Below, one piece after another: positions 23,606 through 36,616 of a DNA stretch of 64,000 bases (position 1 is the stretch's first letter; the number at the start of each line of letters is the position of its first letter). The stretch comes from Zanthoxylum bungeanum. Taxonomy: Eukaryota; Streptophyta; Magnoliopsida; Sapindales; Rutaceae. The notes beneath the pieces are model-generated. The model worked only from the letters and a program-made list of their open reading frames with translations, was not told the origin of the DNA and made no database searches. Both the position numbers and the translations under genes were made by a program. The stretch spans positions 43,065 through 107,064 of the forward strand of contig SKCR01021096.1 of NCBI GenBank assembly GCA_019454045.1. The letters run 5' to 3'.

Positions 23606-24239
23606 GCGTAACTGGAAAACCAACAGGGGTCAATAAGTCTACAAAAGATAAATTGCACAACGATCAACAATGATCTTGTTCAAAGTGATATACCAAGTAT
23701 CCATTCGTTGTTCTATTGGACAGTAGTACCAATAAACATAAGTCCTTGAATTTCGACTAAAATTTCTTATGAAAAGTAAATAAAGGAATATTCCCAGAGG
23801 ACGAGGGGGTCCAGAGTAACCACTTAAGTCCCTGACCACTTAGGCTCTTATCGCCTTTTTGACAGAATATCCTTTAAATACTTTCTCAATAGAATCTCTT
23901 AGTAATTCAAAACTTAGTATTACACTTTTAATTTTACAATTCAATATACGATATGTGTAGATATATGTGTTTGTGTCAATCAAGATTGGATGGAATTACT
24001 TGTGTATGATTACACTTTAAATTCTCAACCAAGTATGCAACACACAATTAATTTTCAACTTTATCACTATGTGTATGCTTGTGATAATTGAACTACATAA
24101 TAATAACTTAAATCTATACTACCAAGATTATTGTGATTCAGTCTATGATTTACTAAGTTAATATCGTGATTAATTAAATTAATCTAAGTCTTTTCTATTT
24201 AGACATAATTCCAGGACTTAGTTCGTTAGTGTCGCGTTC
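23606..24239. other. Leader and flank of the minus-strand Copia element
   Basis: Non-coding. On the minus strand tggtatatcactttg near 23676-23692 could be a decayed Met-type primer site, but the match is weak. No LTR could be delimited. Confidence 0.35.
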
Positions 24240-24600
24240 GTATCTACATTCGAACGAGACTGTCCAGTGTGTGCACGTTCGTGTTGTGTTCGAGAACGCA
24301 TTTGAATGAAGTGTTCCAGAGAGTTAACGTTCGTAGAGCGTTCGAGAATACGTTCGAATGAAGTTTTCCAAAGAGTTCACATTCGTGGAGTGTTCGAGAA
24401 CGCGTTCGAATAGAGTATTCCAGAGAGTTTACGTTCGTGTTGCGTTTAGGACGCGTTCGAACATTTTAACTCATAGGGTTTGCATTCGATTTACGTTTGA
24501 AGACACATTCGAACGTTCTTAGGCAGAAGGCTCACATTCGAGTTGCGTTTGAAGACGCATTCGAATGTTCTTACGAGCTTTCAGATTTTTACCTTTGCGT
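24240..24600 (+). repeat. 52-bp tandem repeat with TTCGAA words
   Basis: Units starting acgttcgtgttg or close variants begin at 24275, 24327, 24379, 24431, 24482 and 24534. Most contain gttcgagaacgcgttcgaa, which is a partial palindrome. The word composition is like the 124-bp array at 1933-2310 and the first 100 bp of the window. Confidence 0.85.
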
Positions 24601-25860
24601 TCGTTGGGTGTTCGAATGCCCTTACGTATTTTTCATACATAGACGTTATTTTGCAGAAATTTTCTTATCTAAGCATGCGAATTTCTATCTAAAAACACTA
24701 AAAATGATAAGTTCTTAAGATTGTTGGTTGAGTAGTGTCATTAAACAGAAACTAACATGCAACTAAACAGATCAAAATCAGAAAATTCAACCAAAATATG
24801 CAAAACCCTAAAACTTGCAATATTAAAAAAAACCTGGAAAATTTGATGAAATGAAGTCCAAGTCGAGATCGATCTTTGTCCTTAAGAACTTATTAGCCCC
24901 GTCTCGGTGCTCTACAGGTTTTGTGGCTAATGTTCTCCCAAGATAACTCGGATTCCTCTTCTCCAAGGGGCACACCTTAAAAAGATCTTGAACTTGGAAA
25001 TGGAGGAACTCTTTCTGTGACTCAAAAATCGAAATTATGAGACTCAAGACTTGTTTTTCAGATATTGACCTTTAGAATGAACCTCCAAAGCCCTTTAAAT
25101 AGACATGGAATGGTGCCTTAAGGGCACCCTTTGGTTTGGGGTGTAACCCTCCTAAGGGTTATACCCATTCCATGCACCATTTGGAGCCCAATGAGTGTTC
25201 TTCTAAATTTGAGGACATGTCCCCTTGGGGTACCATCCAAGGGACATGTCCCTCCTCCATCCAAACACAATAATTAGAGAATTTACAACAATTATATAGT
25301 AATCAATACTTGCTTTAAGTGCATATGAGCGAATAGGAAGCCATACATGTGATGGTAGAGTAACTTGACTTCAACTCTCATAAATATGAGCATTTGCTCA
25401 TTTAGATAAGTAACCAATTAAGTTTGATTAAGGACATATCTATAAGAAGTAATGTATGCAATTGTGTTATGAAATACATAGATTTATTTCAATATGTTTG
25501 CGAATAAATCTAGGACTAGAAATACATGTATGGTTAGATCCTAAGTGACCATTATTGATTTGTTCTATGAAAATATTAGGGATGATATTTCTCGATATTG
25601 GTATCAGTACCTTTAATACATGTATTCGATTTAGATTACATACAAAAGGCACGATCATGCATGAAAAATTAAGAAAATGCATTATGTTTTTAATTTTACA
25701 AAAATGATTTTCTTCCAAATTTGGGCCTTAATATCTTATTGTAAAAATATTACAATGGCATTTTCTAAGATGATTTGAAAACTATGACATTTAATCTTTA
25801 ATTCGGCATATCATTTGCTTAATTTGGATTTAAATTTAGAAGATATGTCGATGATATGTA
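24601..25860. other. AT-rich region with inverted repeats, no gene
   Basis: No gene is recognised. Between 25105 and 25260 there are several short inverted repeats, including catggaatggtgcc against the later ccattccatgcacc, and ggacatgtccccttgg against ccaagggacatgtcc. They suggest LTR or small-element ends, but I could not define an element. Confidence 0.45.
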
Positions 25861-28185
25861 TATTAGACAAAGACCCTGGGATTTACAATATAGTGAGCGG
25901 TTACAACGTAGTTTGTAATTGACATTGGGAAGCGTCACTATAAGTTGTATATCCTTAAATAAAGGTCATAATCAAGATTTACTAACACAGATCGGTTAGT
26001 AAAATTCACTGAGACCAGTACATGTCGTATATCGTGACTTGATCCGATGGTTTATCCCAATGAACCATGAGTCTCGGGAGACTCATATAGACATGTAGGT
26101 GTTTATTTGATAAACACTGAACGACTCACAAAAGATTTCCTAATAGATGGTACACCAACGTCAATAGGAATCTTCTCGAGTTGAGCGAGTATAGTTGTCC
26201 TGCGACTTGAGATACCACAGTGGATATATGAGTTATCCTCCACACTTTGATGCCAGTCACGTCATCGATCTCTTTAGATCAGACCTCCGCCTGTTCGTTG
26301 GGTGTGGACTGATGCTCATGATATCCAGTGCGTATCAAGATAGAATCCGGCAGTCCTGTGTATAGGGCATACGTATCATACATGTGTTTGCGATCTAGTA
26401 AATCCATGGCCGTGGTATAACTTCGGAAGTGAGTTCCGAGTGTTATTCAGAGATCATGAATTTAAAAGTCAACTATATTATACCATAAGGATTTGACGTT
26501 CTTATCTATATCCCAGGTATAATATGGATAGCCTGTGACAGAGGGATTATACGTATGAAATGACCTCGACTTGCATAGTTTAGCGAGATTATCTGTGGTA
26601 ATCATAATTCATGAGTGTGTGAATTATGGACACGAAATTGGATTTTGTGACGCATAAACCTAAACTTAGAGAGTCCCACTATATGAAGTGTTCTCGTTGA
26701 GCACTTGGGCAACGCGTTATAAATAATACAAAATATTCATAATACTTCACCGGATTAAATGAGTTAATTCGAATCATTTAAATAGTTAAACGAAAACACA
26801 TATATATGGGCATTTTTTGGTCAATCGTAATTATTGTGTATTTGTATTTGATACATAATATGATTAGATACACATTAATTATTTGTCAAATGAGATTTTG
26901 ACACATGCCATTAATATATCTGTTTGTTATTTAATGTAAATAAAAATACTTATATAATAATAATTATATTAATTAATTATTTAGATATTTAAATGTTAAA
27001 TATTTGAATAATTAAATAATATTCCTTTTTCATAATTTTTATGAAAAATGTTTAATTATTATTGGTTACATGTGGCATATTTTAATTAAGCTTAAGGTGT
27101 GCAAATTTGATTTGCTAACATAAAGCTTAATTTTATTTAATTGAATTAAATAGGTAAATTGACCAAAATACCCCTAGTAAGTTGGCAATTACAATTTTTA
27201 AAGGGAAAATTTTTTCTTTTCTTGTTTATGGCTAACCATGGCCGAAAATATCATCCTCCAAATACTCTCCAAATTTATTTGATGAAACAAGGAAGAAAGT
27301 GAAGAAAAATCAAGAAAACGCTTAAGGAAAGTTGAAGATTAAGAGGTAATCTTTAATATTCTTAAGTTTAGAAAATTAGTTTCTTGTTCTTGAGTTACTA
27401 GAATAGTTCTAGGGTTCTTTACTTCTTAGAAATTGGGGCTTTTTGATTTAGAGGATGGATTTGGAGGCTTATTGCATGTGTGAAGTTGAATTGAATGATA
27501 TTATTGTAATACTAGTTCAATTTGATCATTTGATGATATGTTGCCATTCTTGAGTGTTATGACCACTCTTGTAATGTCTATAATTTTTCTTGGGTGCTTC
27601 ATTGGTGGTGGCTTGGATTGGTGTTGTGATTAATTGGATTAATGTTAAGAAAATTGGATTAAAGCATGAAAAATTTATATTTTTGCTTCCTGGATCAGAT
27701 CTGAAAAACTTTTTTTATGGTGATGAAAATTATGTCATATAAATGTATTGGATGTGTTTTGGGTGTTGGAACAATTTCCGGAAACTATTTCGGAGTTGAA
27801 ATATGCGAAAACGGTGAAAAACGGCGTTACCGGGTGACTTTTGAGCCAACCAGGTGACAGATACCCAAACATTTAATTAGTCACTCTTTGGACAGCTCAT
27901 GAACTGCCCTAGTATGGTTGGGGCTGACCTGGGCAGCTCTCACATGCATTGGGTGGTCCGTTCGGTCAAAAAAGCATTTTATGTCATTTTGCGGAAAAAT
28001 GTTTTCGTAAAAGTTTCGCGATATTTCTTAACTATTTATGTTGTTATTTGATATCGAATAAATATGTTTAGGTGAAATATGAATGAATTATTCATATTAG
28101 ATATTGAATAATTTATTTGGTAATTTAAAAAGTTTTAAAATTACGATTTCACTCAAACCGTGAGCTTCCATTGCGCCCGACCCCA
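25861..28185 (+). repeat. Probable LTR of another Copia-type element (start uncertain)
   Basis: The right end, ...gcgcccgacccca, lies eight bases before a clear Met-type primer-binding site. Non-coding DNA of LTR character extends left. I could not find the left end or a second copy, so the start given is only a guess. Confidence 0.4.
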
Positions 28186-28192
28186 ATAAAAA

Positions 28193-28204
28193 TGGTATCA
28201 GAGC
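28193..28204 (+). other. Primer-binding site tggtatcagagc
   Basis: It is a perfect match to the common plant primer site complementary to the 3' end of initiator tRNA-Met. It marks the LTR end to its left and the start of an internal region to its right. Confidence 0.8.
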
Positions 28205-29296
28205 AGGTCTGATCCTTCATGCATAACATTTTTCATGCTTGATATATGATATATAATCCAATTTTTATGTTTGCACATGCATGCAATTTAGATATTTCTT
28301 GACTTTTCGGTTTTACGCTAACAGGAAACGTAAAGGAAATTTAATTGTTAAATTAAGTTATGTTTTCTAAGGTTGAATTGAATTGTTTAGAAATTGATCT
28401 ATATTATATTCTGCATTTGATGTAGAGCAAAGCTTTCTTGAGGAATATCCCCACTTAAATAAGGCAGTAAAGTGACATGTATTGGATGCATGTTTCTTGG
28501 TCCGTCTTGTCAATACGGTTTATGGGTATCTTTCTATGGCTACATCCGAGAAAGTGCCAAAGTAGTGAGGGTGTAGTTGATAGAATTTTATCCATGCCAG
28601 ATGTATATTTGATACTAGACAAATTCAAGTGAAAGTGGAAATCCTGAACGTGCCAAAGCTGTCATGACTACATCGGTAGCTTGAGTTTGTCATTGGCAAG
28701 TGAAGCCTTGATACGCCTCTTTGTGAACGTGCCAAAGCTGTCATAATGAGAAACGGTCAGGACCAAAATCAGGAGTCACAGTGAGTGTGATTATAATGAG
28801 TTGTCTACCTAATGAATATACGTAGGCGAGATCATGCCAAAACTGTGAGTCGAAATATATTCATGGGGTCCATTCGATTTAATTATTGAATTCCCGTTTT
28901 CCGTTGGGGATTACGGTATTATGTAAAGTAGTGGGAGACACTGCTGGGATAAAAATCCATAACTAAAGCAGTGTGTAATATTATGGAAATTGTTGCTTTT
29001 GTTTTCATTAATTCTATATTGTTAATAGAATTAAACTTTTAATCCACTGTATGCATTTTATTTGAATATGTTTTCTGACTTCACTTATGGTTGCGTATTT
29101 CTAGAATAGATTCTAGAATGTAAGTAGACTTGGATATTGTTAGATTAGTCTAAACCATCAGAAACTGTTGTTCCGATTTTCTTGAAAATCAAGATGGTTA
29201 GTGACTTAGTTACTAAGTCACGATAAATAATCTAAATAGCTATTTACTTTAGGATATAATTGTCAAAAGAGAATAGTTTCTTGTGCGGTAAGAATT
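28205..29296 (+). other. Leader-like internal remnant
   Basis: It is non-coding. The phrase gtgccaaagctgtcat occurs at about 28651 and 28727, with weaker copies near 28554 and 28835. No gag frame follows; copy A of another Copia element begins at 29297. Confidence 0.5.
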
Positions 29297-30784
29297 TGTT
29301 GGACAATTATGACCCATAGCGTCACTATTTGTACAGATCATGGTGTTGTTGTACAAATTAACTATGTGACAAAGGAGATCGCTCTCTTATCATTTGTGAT
29401 TAGATCACCAAGATGTATAAATGATAGGAGGTCCCTATGATTTGTTCCTGGATTGAGAATGATATGAGACAGTATCAGTCCATGAAGGATAAATCATTAA
29501 ATATCCATAGTCAGAGTATTATCGAGATTGGACATCGATAATGCGTAAAAGACTAGTATTACACTTGTGCGCGTTGTGAGGGCATAACGACATAGTTCTC
29601 ATATATTTGGGTATAAGATACTCATGCAAGTGTAATATGAGGTTTTGTTTTACCGATGGTACGGGAAACAGCTTCGCTCTGGATAGACCCCATCGGAATT
29701 CCATTGGTAGTATGACTATGTGTCTATCTATGGAAGTCCGAAATCAGGGTAGGTGTATTTGGTCTTAACCTGAGACTTGCACCGCTAATACTTGCGACAA
29801 TCAATATACTTTGGTTTTGGTCATCCAGGGCTTTAACCGGTTTCTGTGTACGCCTCTTCTGGGTATATTGAGAATCGTAGTGTGTTGGGTGTGATGTCAA
29901 GACGGAAGTATCACTCCAGTCATAGTGGAGATGATGGTCACGTACGATACGGGACTGGTTCTCTTAAATGCTGCAGCTATCGAGATATTATGACAAGGTC
30001 ATGTATATCCGATTATAGAGACTAGTTACCAGACATCCGACATGTGCTTCGTACGGGGTAGACACAATTCCAGCCCCAGGCCTAGCACGTGATCATTCGA
30101 TACTGGATCGAAATACGCAATACTACGTATACTACGCCTGATATAGACCCTTATATTCATGTAAGGATATTTCTGGAGAATTGGGTAGGCATGGCGCTTT
30201 GCTAGAAGCCAACCTTGTCTTGTAAATCGGTATAAACGTAGTACTAGGTACTTACGTGTTCGGATAGTCCGACGACCGAATTTACCGCCAACATATCCGG
30301 GGATCTCATGGGTCACTTCTCGAAGATTCACCTGATGACGTATGACTCGCACTTTTATTAATCCGGGATTAATCAGATAAGAGAGAAAATTAATCTAGGA
30401 TTAATTGAGGAGATATTTTATCTGGGATAAAATATCAATTAAAGAGAGAAACGATTAATTTGATTATTAATTAATCGATAAATAATATATTTGATATATT
30501 ATACAAAATTGGATTTCGACGCGGAATTAAAATTAGATTTTAATTCGGGCGAACGAATTAATTTAGAATTAATTCGTTAGCGATGTGAATAGTGACTTCA
30601 CTAGGCGTAATCATTTAATTACGTCGCAATGGAAAATTTGTTAATTTGGAATTAGCGAACCCGAGCGCGAGAGTGTTTGCAAGCGCATTCGCATTTCGAA
30701 TTCGAATGTGGCACGCAAGTCACATCAAGCATCAAATCGCTAGTCGCATCAAGCGTCAAATCATTAGTCACTTTGAGTGATGTG
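29297..30784 (+). mobile_element. Copia copy A, truncated 5' LTR
   Basis: It begins tgttggacaattatgaccca and aligns with the LTR of copy B (49063 and 57193) over its length, with many differences. Landmarks are attatcgagattggacatcg, gtcttaacctgagacttgca, atttctggagaattgggtag and the ttcgacgcg block near 30517. It is cut at 30784 by the long-LTR element. Divergence from copy B shows it is an older relative. Confidence 0.85.
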
Positions 30785-31565
30785 TGTAGGCATTGCATTT
30801 TTGCATGTGAAACCCGATGATGAGTCTTATTTGGAGACAACTACCTTTTAAGTTACGGAAACCGCGGGAAACGGACATCGGAAGGGAAGAGTCAAGAATT
30901 GACTCATTGACGGATTAAGTTCACTAGTTTGGCTTCAAGTAACTCGTTTGTTTTCTGTTTTAAAATTTTATGCTCGGCCCAAGACACCTAAACCCGGCCC
31001 ACACACACCTAGTCCACATGAACTTAGCCTACACACCCACCTAGTCCACACAAACTTAGCCCAAACACTTAACTAAATCAACATGCACCTAGCCAAGCCC
31101 ACTCCCACCCACCAAAGCCCACACGCCCAAAGCCTTAATATACACCCCAAATTAAATAAATATTAATTAAATTAAAACATTAATTAAATAAGATAATAAT
31201 TAAATTAATTAAATAATTAAATAAAACATATACCAAACATAAAATAAACAATTACCAACTTAAACTAAAATCATGCCTAATTTAAATAATTCATATACTA
31301 AAATTAAAATAAGATATGCCTAATTAAAATCAATCCTAACCAATCAAAGCTAATCAAATATTTGACTTCCTAATCTAATAAGACATCTACCAATTTAAAA
31401 TAGTTGACTTCCTAATTCAATAAGATATCCACCAATTTAGATTAGTTGACTTCCTAATTTAAAATATTTTGTCCCCCCTCAATCTTGTATATACCATTCC
31501 CATCTCTCCTAATTTGGAAACAAAATCTCTACCTTGTGAGACAAGGGCAAACCCTACCTCTCTTC

Positions 31566-31573
31566 TATATAAA
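31566..31573 (+). promoter_or_regulatory. TATA box, T2 5' LTR
   Basis: TATATAAA lies 781 bp into the LTR. The matching box in the 3' LTR is at 40396-40403. Confidence 0.6.
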
Positions 31574-32569
31574 CATGCACTAACCTAGCCACCCCCCCTC
31601 TCTCACTCTCTCTCATTCACGCCCAAGACATCAAGACATCCCTCCTCTCACACGCAAATTACAAGACACACCAACTAGAAACCTTTCTCTTCATCTCACT
31701 CTCTCTTGGCCGAGAACCATACATCCACCATCCCCCCTCCTTAGCCGATTTACAACACCCCTTATCACCACCATCACAGCCCCTAATCACCACCAAAATA
31801 ACCTCATAAACAGCAGCAACATCCACGTGAAAAACAACCAGAACAGCAACCACATCCACGTGAAACAGCAACCAGAACAGCAGCCCCTTTCACGCACAAA
31901 CAGCAGCCCTTTTTGTGCAGTTCCATCCCTTCAAATAGCCCCCAAAATACCCCAAACCAGTGAGTAAAAGTTGCACATTTAACCCTTAAAAAATCACAAA
32001 AAAAATCTACACAAATAGCCCCCTAAAACACGCACAAACAGTCCACCAAAACAGAATAATAAGACCTGAAACAGTGAGCAGAAAACACGTCAAAAAAAGC
32101 AGTAAAACGACGCCAAAACAGTGGGAAAAATAGTGGAACAGCGAGCCAAAACGTGAAGCTAGTGAACCGGAAAAGTAAGGAGCTTTCATCCCTTCCGATC
32201 TCCGCGAAACGCAAGTCCGAGGACAACTAAAAAGGTTAGACCTGAGGGTATTTTTCACACTTATTTCTATTTAATTTCTGGTCATTTACTTTGATTATAT
32301 TTTCTGTATTTGTGGCATTTGTTGTGTATATGATGTTTGTTGTGGATTTTGGATGAATGGAAGTGTCGTCTCTTGTGGTATATAGGATGGAAACCCAGAC
32401 GTAAATTCCGTAGCCGAATCCGAATGGACGGTAGTGCGGTCTGTACTTGGGCAACAATTCCACGTACCACTTGAGCAAACGACACTTGTTGATTTTGTGT
32501 TATCTTGTTCATTTGATTATTTGCCGTTTAATTTTTCTGTCTTTTAATTTCCGCATATCATTCATTTAT

Positions 32570-33600
32570 GTCATATGTAATATGTCCGCATGGGCTTAGC
32601 AAGTGTGATAAAAGGTCCCCTTAAAGGGGTTAAAATCCTTTACCTGAGGCTTCGCCGCGCCGGATGATGTATGCTTGATTGGACGAGAGATGTATTCAAT
32701 CGGGTATACGAAATCCGATATTCTTTATTTATTTGTTTTATTTTTTTTATGCATTGTGTAATATGTGCGCATGGGCTTAACTAGGGTGGTTTCAAGGTCC
32801 TCCATTCGAGGGAAAACGCCATAAGGCTACCTTTGCCATGATGTTTTGTCGCGCTGTTTATTACACTGTTTATCCCTGTTTTACAAAAATCCTTTCTTTA
32901 TGCTTCTTTATTTATTGCATTTGATTATGTAATATGTGCGCATGGGCTTAACTAGGGTGGTTTTAAGGTCCTCCATTCGAGGGAAAACGCCATAAGGCTA
33001 CCTTTCCCATGATGTTTTGCCGCGCTGTTTATTACATGATTTTTCGCTGTTTTACAAAAACCCCTTTTTTATGCTTCTTTATTTATTGCATTTGATTATG
33101 TAATATGTGCGCATGGGCTTAACTAGGGTGGTTTTAAGGTCCTCCATTCGAGGGAAAACGCCATAAGGCTACCTTTGCCATGATGTTTTGCCGCGCTGTT
33201 TATTACACGATTTTCGCTGTTTTGTTTTACAAAAACCCCTTTTTTATATGCTTCTTTATTTATTGCATTTGATTATGTAATATGTGCGCATGGGCTTAAC
33301 TAGGGTGGTTTTAAGGTCCTCCATTCGAGGGAAAATGCCATAAGGCTACCTTTGCCATGATGTTTTGCCGCGCTGTTTATTACACGATTTTCGCTGTTTT
33401 ACAAAAACCCCTTTTTATGCATCTTTATTCATTGTACTTGATTATGTGATATGTGCGCATGGGCTTGACTAGGGTGGTTTTAAGGTCCTCCATTCGAGGG
33501 AAAATGCCATAAGGCTACCTTTGCCATGATGTTTTGCCGCGCCGTCATTTACGCGATTTTTCGCTGTTTTTGCAAAATGTCATTTTAACCATGCACCTTA
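32570..33600 (+). repeat. ~173-bp tandem repeats in T2 5' LTR, six copies
   Basis: Units carry gcgcatgggctta, ggtcctccattcgaggg, cgccataaggctacc and catgatgttttgccgcgc. Copies lie near 32587 (diverged), 32767, 32938, 33108, 33285 and 33456. The same six lie near 41416-42275 in the 3' LTR. The first unit is closest to the array in LTR-D (1401-1930). Confidence 0.9.
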
Positions 33601-34460
33601 TTCCTTTTGTTGCGCAATGTTGGTCATGTCTTCCTTTTCATATCATTCATTCATAACATCTCATTGCATAATCTTGTGTCACATATAGCATGCTTAATGG
33701 AAAATTGGTAGTAATTGCACAAGTATAGGCGCATATTGCATTTCTCTTCTTCTCAGTATTCCTTTCTTTCACTCATGTTAGTTGCATTCTTTGGCATCAC
33801 ATTATGGCATGTTCATTTTTTTTAATATAAAATTGCACCTTTGATTGTCCATCTTTGGCATATTTAAATTCGTGTCTTTCTTCATTTTTTCAAGTTATGT
33901 GTTTGTATTGATTTCGTTTATCATGCGGTTATTTTGACCATATTTTATGTGCTTCTTTACATAGTGCGCCTATAACATTATTCGTCGTCATTTTGATTTC
34001 CTTTATATTACATGCAAATGTTACCATGACTATTTGTGTTTATGTTTATGTGAATGATTGAATTCTTATGACGTTGTGTGCTCGTTATTGCAAAAGCCTA
34101 CCTTTTTAAACATGTGAACTTGGCAATAAGATTGGATTTCATGTATGCTAGATGTAAACTTTACTTTTAAGCATGTGAACTTAGGATTGTGGTGCACTTG
34201 GAAATATATGTCATTGGCTTGGTTGGATTAGTGCATAAATCTGTACATTACAAGTGGCATAAGTAAGGGACCATTCCGAACCCAATGGTTTGAGGTCTTC
34301 CCTTGCGAGGGGTGAGTGCGGCCTTAAATCTTTGTCCCGGTTCACACGGGTGGCGACTCCATTATTCTCCGGTTTAGTCCCCCGCGGGCTACTCCGTACT
34401 CCCAACTAGGCCTTGAGTCTAGAACAGCATGCGTCGCCCCAGCTTCTGTGTCCTACAGTC

Positions 34461-34480
34461 TGGCGACTCCACTGGGGATA
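34461..34480 (+). other. Primer-binding site of T2
   Basis: tggcgactccactggggata begins three bases after the LTR. This form of primer site is known in Ogre/Tat elements and is attributed to a tRNA-Arg; I assign it from memory of that family and not from a tRNA sequence. Confidence 0.65.
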
Positions 34481-35620
34481 GAGAATCGGCCCCGAAATAA
34501 TGCCTTGTAATGTATAGATTTATGCTTTAATTAACCGTGTCTACAAATGTGTGAAATGGGGTTGTGATCAAAGGCATTTTGAGGCTAGGTAATGGTTTGG
34601 TGTCTTCCTTCACTCACTACCTTTCTAGAAGGAAAAGCTGTGAAGGCACCTAGATAGCCATCTACTCGTAGCCTATTGTGATGGACTAATTTGGAGGACT
34701 CGTTGTTTATTCCTGACACCAAGCGATAAGAGCCTAAGAGGCTTGGGTATTTAAGTGAGCCTCGCTCCACCTTCCCTCTGGGGAATCTACAACGGGAAAT
34801 CCATTTGACAGTCAGTCACACACCATAGCTCATTGGCACGTACCTTAGTGTATAAAAAAGGGTGTGCTCACTTGGTTGCTCGAACCCTTGATTGGGGAGA
34901 CCTAGTTGTGGGCCATCCTTCGCCGATGAGAGCCTTTGTCCATACTCCCACGAACCCATGCGTAGACCGGGTTATATGGCCTATAACAAATATTTCCTTG
35001 TGCTTTAGGACCATTATCATTTGGATGAATTGGACTCTTTGTCAAAAATCCGAACTTGCTGGGCCATTTAAACTGGGGCTAGTTCGTATCTTATGACAAT
35101 TAGGCCCAAAGCTTCTGAAATGATGGTGGGCCACACGGTAGAAGTTACTATTTTATGTTTATGATATCTTCCTTGTATGCTTATGTTTGGGAACATTGCT
35201 ATTTGAATCCATCTGGATCTTTTGTCATGAGATATGGGCTTGTTAGGCCATTTAAACTGGGACAAGAACGTATCTTATGACGATTGGGCCAAAGGCTTCT
35301 AAATAACAATGGGCCATTTTATGATTGTGTTCGGAATATTATCATTTGGATTTAGTTGGGCTCTTTGCCATAAGACATGAACTCGTTGGGCCATTTAAAC
35401 TGGGACGGGTTCACTCTTATGACAGTTGGCCCAAAAGCTTCTGAAATGATAATAGGCCGATTTGTTTGAAAATTTTATTTGATTCAGTATATGTTATATG
35501 CTTCTTATGCACATCATGCATACATATACCTTGTTAACACCCTCTGTGTCTTAAAAAGACACCATAGATACCGTTTGGGTTAGGGAAGGAACCAGACTCA
35601 CTAAAAGAACAGTTGAAAGC
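34481..35620 (+). repeat. T2 leader with diverged repeats
   Basis: About 1.1 kb precedes gag. A block with gggccatttaaactggg, then tatcttatgac, then ggcccaaagcttctgaaatg occurs near 35061, 35252 and 35390 with changes. No frame with a known motif is present. Confidence 0.65.
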
Positions 35621-36616
35621 ATGAGTGAATCCGGTAACGAGATGTCCCGTATGGATCAGTTAGAGAATGGTTTTGCAAAGATCACTGAACAGTTGCAAGC
35701 CTTGACCGCTACGATGGCAAATATGGCTGTTCCCCGTGCTGGGGGAAATTCTGAAAATGTGAGGCGTGAGGAGCCTCCGATTGGGTTGGGGGATGACACC
35801 CCCGCTTTCGATGATGATATGGCTGATTATGCCGCTGGGAGGACAGTTAGGTCCCAGGTGGAGTTACAGAAGCTTCGAGACCAGGTAGAATCAGTTACCC
35901 GTAAGATGAAGGGTAAGGACGAAGACTTACTGGATTATGAAGCGATGACTTTTGAGGAACAGCTGCCTGCTCAGTTCAAGATGCCGGATATGGCCAAGTT
36001 CAGCGGGAATGGGGATCCGAGGGTCCATCTCCGCCAGTATGTTGCAGTTATGAGTGCAGTGGGCTTATCGAAGCGTCAGGTGCAGAAAATGTTTGGAATG
36101 TCGCTTGAAGGGGCGCCCGTGGTATGGTACCATGGCCTTGAGAGGAAAGTTAAGGAAGATTAGAGGGAATTGGCGGACGCCTTTCTAAAACAGTATGTCA
36201 CGGACCTGGAGATTGATTTGTCGCTCCGCGACCTGGAAAATACCAAGCAGAAGCCGGAGGAAAGCTTCAAAGACTATGTGGATCGCTGGAGGAGCCAGCT
36301 TCTGAAAATGCAGACTCGGCCCTCAGAAAAGGACCAGATCAAAATGATCATCAAGGGCACCAAGCCCTCTATCTATGGTAAACTGAGGAGGATGACCTCA
36401 ATGATCAATGACTTTCGACAGTTGAGGGAAACTGTTATGGATATTGAAGAAGAGGAAGTAGAAAATCGGAAGTTCTATAGACAGAATAGAAGGAATTTTG
36501 GAGGACCTCCTGAGACCAAGCCCACTACTGCCGAGGTCGCCGCCATCAAGAATAGACGTTTTTCTAACTTGGGTAGACCCTTGTCCAAAGTACTCGAGAA
36601 ATTAACCAGGGAATGA
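35621..36616 (+). pseudogene. T2 Gag
   Basis: The ATG at 35621 opens a Gag frame. The N-terminus has a short coiled-coil-like stretch (MDQLENGFAKITEQLQALTA). The gag core follows: FKMPDMAKFSGNGDPRVHLR, LEGAPVVWYHGLE, then ADAFLKQYVTDLEIDLSLRD and EESFKDYVDRWRSQLLKMQ. A TAG at 36161-36163 interrupts the frame without a shift, where relatives have a tryptophan-like position; a G-to-A change would explain it. The frame stops at 36614, near GRPLSKVLEKLTRE, with more Gag-like sequence in another frame beyond. Gag would build the particle; its retention while pol is absent fits a parasite of a related element. Confidence 0.85.

Larger units (their letters stand above)
30785..34457 (+). repeat. T2 5' LTR (3673 bp)
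   Basis: It begins TGTAGGCATTGC and ends TGTCCTACA. It is one of the longest plant LTRs and consists of an AT-rich U3, a TATA box, a long R-U5 with repeats and a GC-richer 3' end. Short frames inside are repeated in each LTR copy because the DNA is copied, and are not evidence of genes. Confidence 0.9.

Noticed and set aside
24823..25047. Minus-strand frame with EKRNPSYLGRTLATKPVEHR
   Set aside because: It is 74 codons, without a known motif, in LTR-like DNA; not enough to call a gene.
32570..33600. CRISPR-like array
   Set aside because: Repeat units are about 175 bp with no unique spacers of constant size, lie inside an LTR, and the DNA is eukaryotic.
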